Of a DNA stretch of 14,667 bases, positions 13,440 to 14,667 are shown piece by piece (positions within the stretch are counted from its first letter, which is position 1; each line of letters opens with the position of its first letter). This DNA comes from Bacteroidota bacterium. GTDB taxonomy: Bacteria; Bacteroidota; Bacteroidia; Chitinophagales; Chitinophagaceae. Below the pieces are notes generated by a model. It saw nothing but the letters and a program-made list of their open reading frames with translations. It ran no database searches and had not been told where the DNA came from. Position numbers and translations under genes: made by a program. The DNA lies in assembly GCA_023412975.1 (NCBI GenBank), contig JAEZRB010000303.1, positions 1 to 14,667 on the forward strand, read 5' to 3'.

Positions 13440-13814
13440 TTAGAACGATGGGGGATGGAAAACGGTCAGGGACCTGTCGATGGGCTGACCGCTGCGGAAG
13501 ATGGTAGTCCAGGAAGTTTGTGAATCAAAAACCGGCAACTCAAGAAGGTCGGAGAAAGATGCCGTGGTAAGAAAATTTGCATTGATCTCAATCTTCAATG
13601 CCGCGGGCGCCTGCTTTTCTTTCTCTGACTCCTGCTTCATCTTTTTCATCAGTACACAGTTGCCCTTGCAGTTCAATTCCGGCTTCGACCGATTTTCACA
13701 AAGATTATTTGCAATGTATTCCCTATTGAGCCTGAATGCCACTACTACAAACCAGGTGCTAAAAGTTTGTGTTAATATGAGAAGTATCAATATTGAAGCA
13801 GTAATAAACTTCAT
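13440..13814 (-). CDS. Small membrane-anchored protein with C-x9-C-x3-C motif
   Basis: A 124-residue protein starting at the ATG at 13814; a longer frame to 13862 reads through the predicted promoter and is rejected. Residues 3-27 form a hydrophobic anchor or signal. Then comes REYIANNLCENRSKPELNC (31-49) followed by KGNC (50-53), giving Cys39, Cys49 and Cys53, a KKMKQESEKEKQ charged stretch, and a C-terminal VFHPPS. I recall similar short proteins of this pattern (NYxYIxxxLCxNxxKPxxxCxGKC ... FHPP) next to receptors in Bacteroidota, but know of no assigned function. The cysteine motif facing the periplasm could carry a metal or redox pair. It is first in line before the TonB receptor and has an excellent promoter match directly upstream. 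The conserved pattern suggests a real gene despite its size. Confidence 0.8.
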   Translation of the reverse strand: MKFITASILILLILTQTFSTWFVVVAFRLNREYIANNLCENRSKPELNCKGNCVLMKKMKQESEKEKQAPAALKIEINANFLTTASFSDLLELPVFDSQTSWTTIFRSGQPIDRSLTVFHPPSF

Positions 13815-13820
13815 CCGCCG

Positions 13821-13850
13821 CAAAGTTATTAGATGTGGATTATAAATCAA
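13821..13850 (-). promoter_or_regulatory. Predicted promoter TTG-N19-TAACTTTG of the small Cys protein gene
   Basis: Minus-strand -7 box TAACTTTG (13821-13828) and -33 TTG (13848-13850) are exactly 19 bases apart, the full Bacteroidota consensus. The -7 box ends only six bases before the ATG at 13814, so the transcript would be nearly or fully leaderless. This is the best promoter match in the window. Confidence 0.65.
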
Positions 13851-13890
13851 TAGACATGTCAATGATTCTAATCATATTGACAATTGATTT
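13844..13890. promoter_or_regulatory. Nested dyads in the 13814/13937 divergent promoter region
   Basis: Three inverted repeats lie inside each other with nearly the same centre: AAATCAAT/ATTGATTT (13844-13851 with 13883-13890), GTCAAT/ATTGAC (13858-13863 with 13876-13881) and ATGATT/AATCAT (13862-13867 with 13870-13875). The outer left arm covers the -33 box of the minus-strand gene. This looks like a regulator-binding cluster, though AT-rich spacers can give chance dyads. Confidence 0.45.
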
Positions 13891-13936
13891 CTGCAACTAC
13901 AGTGCCCTTCAGAAATATCGTTCTTTGCATTGGAGA

Positions 13937-14667
13937 ATGAGATTATCAATTCTGAAAACCATGGGTGGTGTCAGCACGGAAAATGTCCGAACAAATTACC
14001 AGCATTTGCAAAAGATGCTGTTACACCTGTGCCTGGTCAACTTCCTTATACTGGCGCTGGTGGGATTATGGCTGCGCGCCTATCCCCTTTTATCAATTGG
14101 CATTTTTACTTACAAAAATGTCTTACATGCACATTCTCATTTCGCCTTTGGTGGCTGGATCATGCCTGCATTATTCCTGCTTATCCTGAAATATTTCCCG
14201 GAGTCCAGTACATTATCCGCATTTCGACATTGGAAAAGAATTGTATACATGACCATTGGTTCAGCTTATGGCATGCTTTTCAGCTTTCCATTCCAGGGAT
14301 ATGGATTGATAAGTGTGTTCTTCTCGACCCTATCAATTGCTGCAGGCTTATATGCGGCCTTTATCGTACGCAAAACCACCCGCCAACAGGTTTTCTCCAC
14401 ATCGCGTAGCTTTTTAAGGGCGGGCTTCGCATATTTCTGTATATCCGCTATCGGACCTTTTGCTACCGGTCCCCTTATTGCCATGGGCAAAGCCGGTTCG
14501 GAAATATATTATAATGCTATTTACTTCTACCTGCATTTCCAATACAATGGCTTCTTTACATTCCTGGTGCTGGCAGTTTTATATAAGTTCATTGAGCGAT
14601 CCAGGCCCTTTAATAATGGAAGATCCGTTTTTGTCCTGTTGAATCTCGCCTGTGTGCCGGCCTACGC
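13937..14667 (+). CDS. Polytopic membrane protein with LHAHSH motif, partial (runs off right edge)
   Basis: Read directly from the ATG at 13937; the frame is open for 243 codons to the window end. In-frame ATGs at 13961 and 14015 are other possible starts. At least six hydrophobic segments are visible. Between the first and second helices is NVLHAHSHFAFGGWIMPALF (61-80), with His64, His66 and His68 at the membrane edge. Later comes AIGPFATGPLIAMG (171-184) and YFYLHFQYNGFFTFL (196-210) with His200. The HAHSH and G-W pattern recalls the His/Gly-Trp units of the 426-residue protein at 5085-6365 and loosely haem-copper oxidase subunit I, so a haem- or copper-binding membrane protein is plausible. 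I recall similar unnamed proteins in Bacteroidota; no function is known to me. It diverges from the Cys-protein/receptor locus across a 122-bp region with nested dyads. Confidence 0.7.
   Translation, partial: MRLSILKTMGGVSTENVRTNYQHLQKMLLHLCLVNFLILALVGLWLRAYPLLSIGIFTYKNVLHAHSHFAFGGWIMPALFLLILKYFPESSTLSAFRHWKRIVYMTIGSAYGMLFSFPFQGYGLISVFFSTLSIAAGLYAAFIVRKTTRQQVFSTSRSFLRAGFAYFCISAIGPFATGPLIAMGKAGSEIYYNAIYFYLHFQYNGFFTFLVLAVLYKFIERSRPFNNGRSVFVLLNLACVPAY

Noticed and set aside
13501..13845. Plus-strand frame of 114 codons opposite the small Cys protein
   Set aside because: Antisense shadow; the minus-strand protein has a signal anchor, a Cys motif and a consensus promoter.

Overview
The window looks like a chromosomal piece of a Bacteroidota bacterium, most likely near Chitinophagaceae. 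The evidence is TonB-receptor and lipoprotein style, matches to the Bacteroidota promoter core TAnnTTTG, absence of clear Shine-Dalgarno sites, and spacers built of short reiterated words. The taxonomic placement is inference from sequence style, not a database match. The content is mostly respiration, haem synthesis, nitrosative/iron-sulfur stress, and what looks like a metal-handling outer-membrane locus.

Layout. (1) 1-510, minus strand: start of a ba3-type (B-family) cytochrome oxidase operon, with a 40-residue subunit IIa followed by subunit II, which runs off the left edge. (2) 511-1132: a gene-free divergent spacer holding an imperfect tandem duplication with GC-rich palindromes. (3) 1133-2509, plus: hemN, oxygen-independent coproporphyrinogen III dehydrogenase. 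(4) 2510-2931: a convergent spacer with a ~304 bp hairpin-rich segment bounded by 22-bp inverted repeats and an 8-bp direct repeat, a candidate MITE or IS relic. (5) 2932-4209, minus: acetyl-CoA hydrolase/CoA-transferase family enzyme. (6) 4328-9096, minus: a tight seven-gene operon, in transcription order Ric-type iron-sulfur repair protein (fused to DUF2249), hemerythrin-like protein, small lipoprotein, DUF1858-DUF2249-DUF2249 protein, 12-TM NnrS/haem-copper-oxidase-like protein, MIP18/DUF59 Fe-S assembly protein, and an Rrf2 regulator with IscR/NsrR-like cysteines. (7) 9097-9272: divergent regulatory region with a 9+9 bp dyad abutting the -7 element of the operon. (8) 9273-9755, plus: OsmC-family protein. 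(9) 9782-13814, minus: Cys-rich small membrane protein, TonB-dependent receptor with an unusual six-Cys N-terminal domain, and a sialidase-like propeller lipoprotein with a CCPCC motif. (10) 13937 to the right edge, plus: start of a second polytopic membrane protein with an HAHSH motif.

How the genes may work together. The seven-gene operon reads as a self-regulated response to nitric oxide or related damage to iron centres: Ric and hemerythrin provide di-iron chemistry, the DUF59 protein helps Fe-S assembly, the membrane protein may bind haem/copper, and the Rrf2 protein would sense the stress through an Fe-S cluster. HemN and ba3 oxidase fit the same low-oxygen lifestyle. The receptor locus repeats cysteine clusters in three successive proteins placed in different envelope layers, which suggests uptake or handling of a thiophilic metal such as copper; this is inference. 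The two polytopic His-rich proteins (6365 and 13937) are the least characterised parts, and together with the Cys-rich trio are the best candidates for undescribed biology here.
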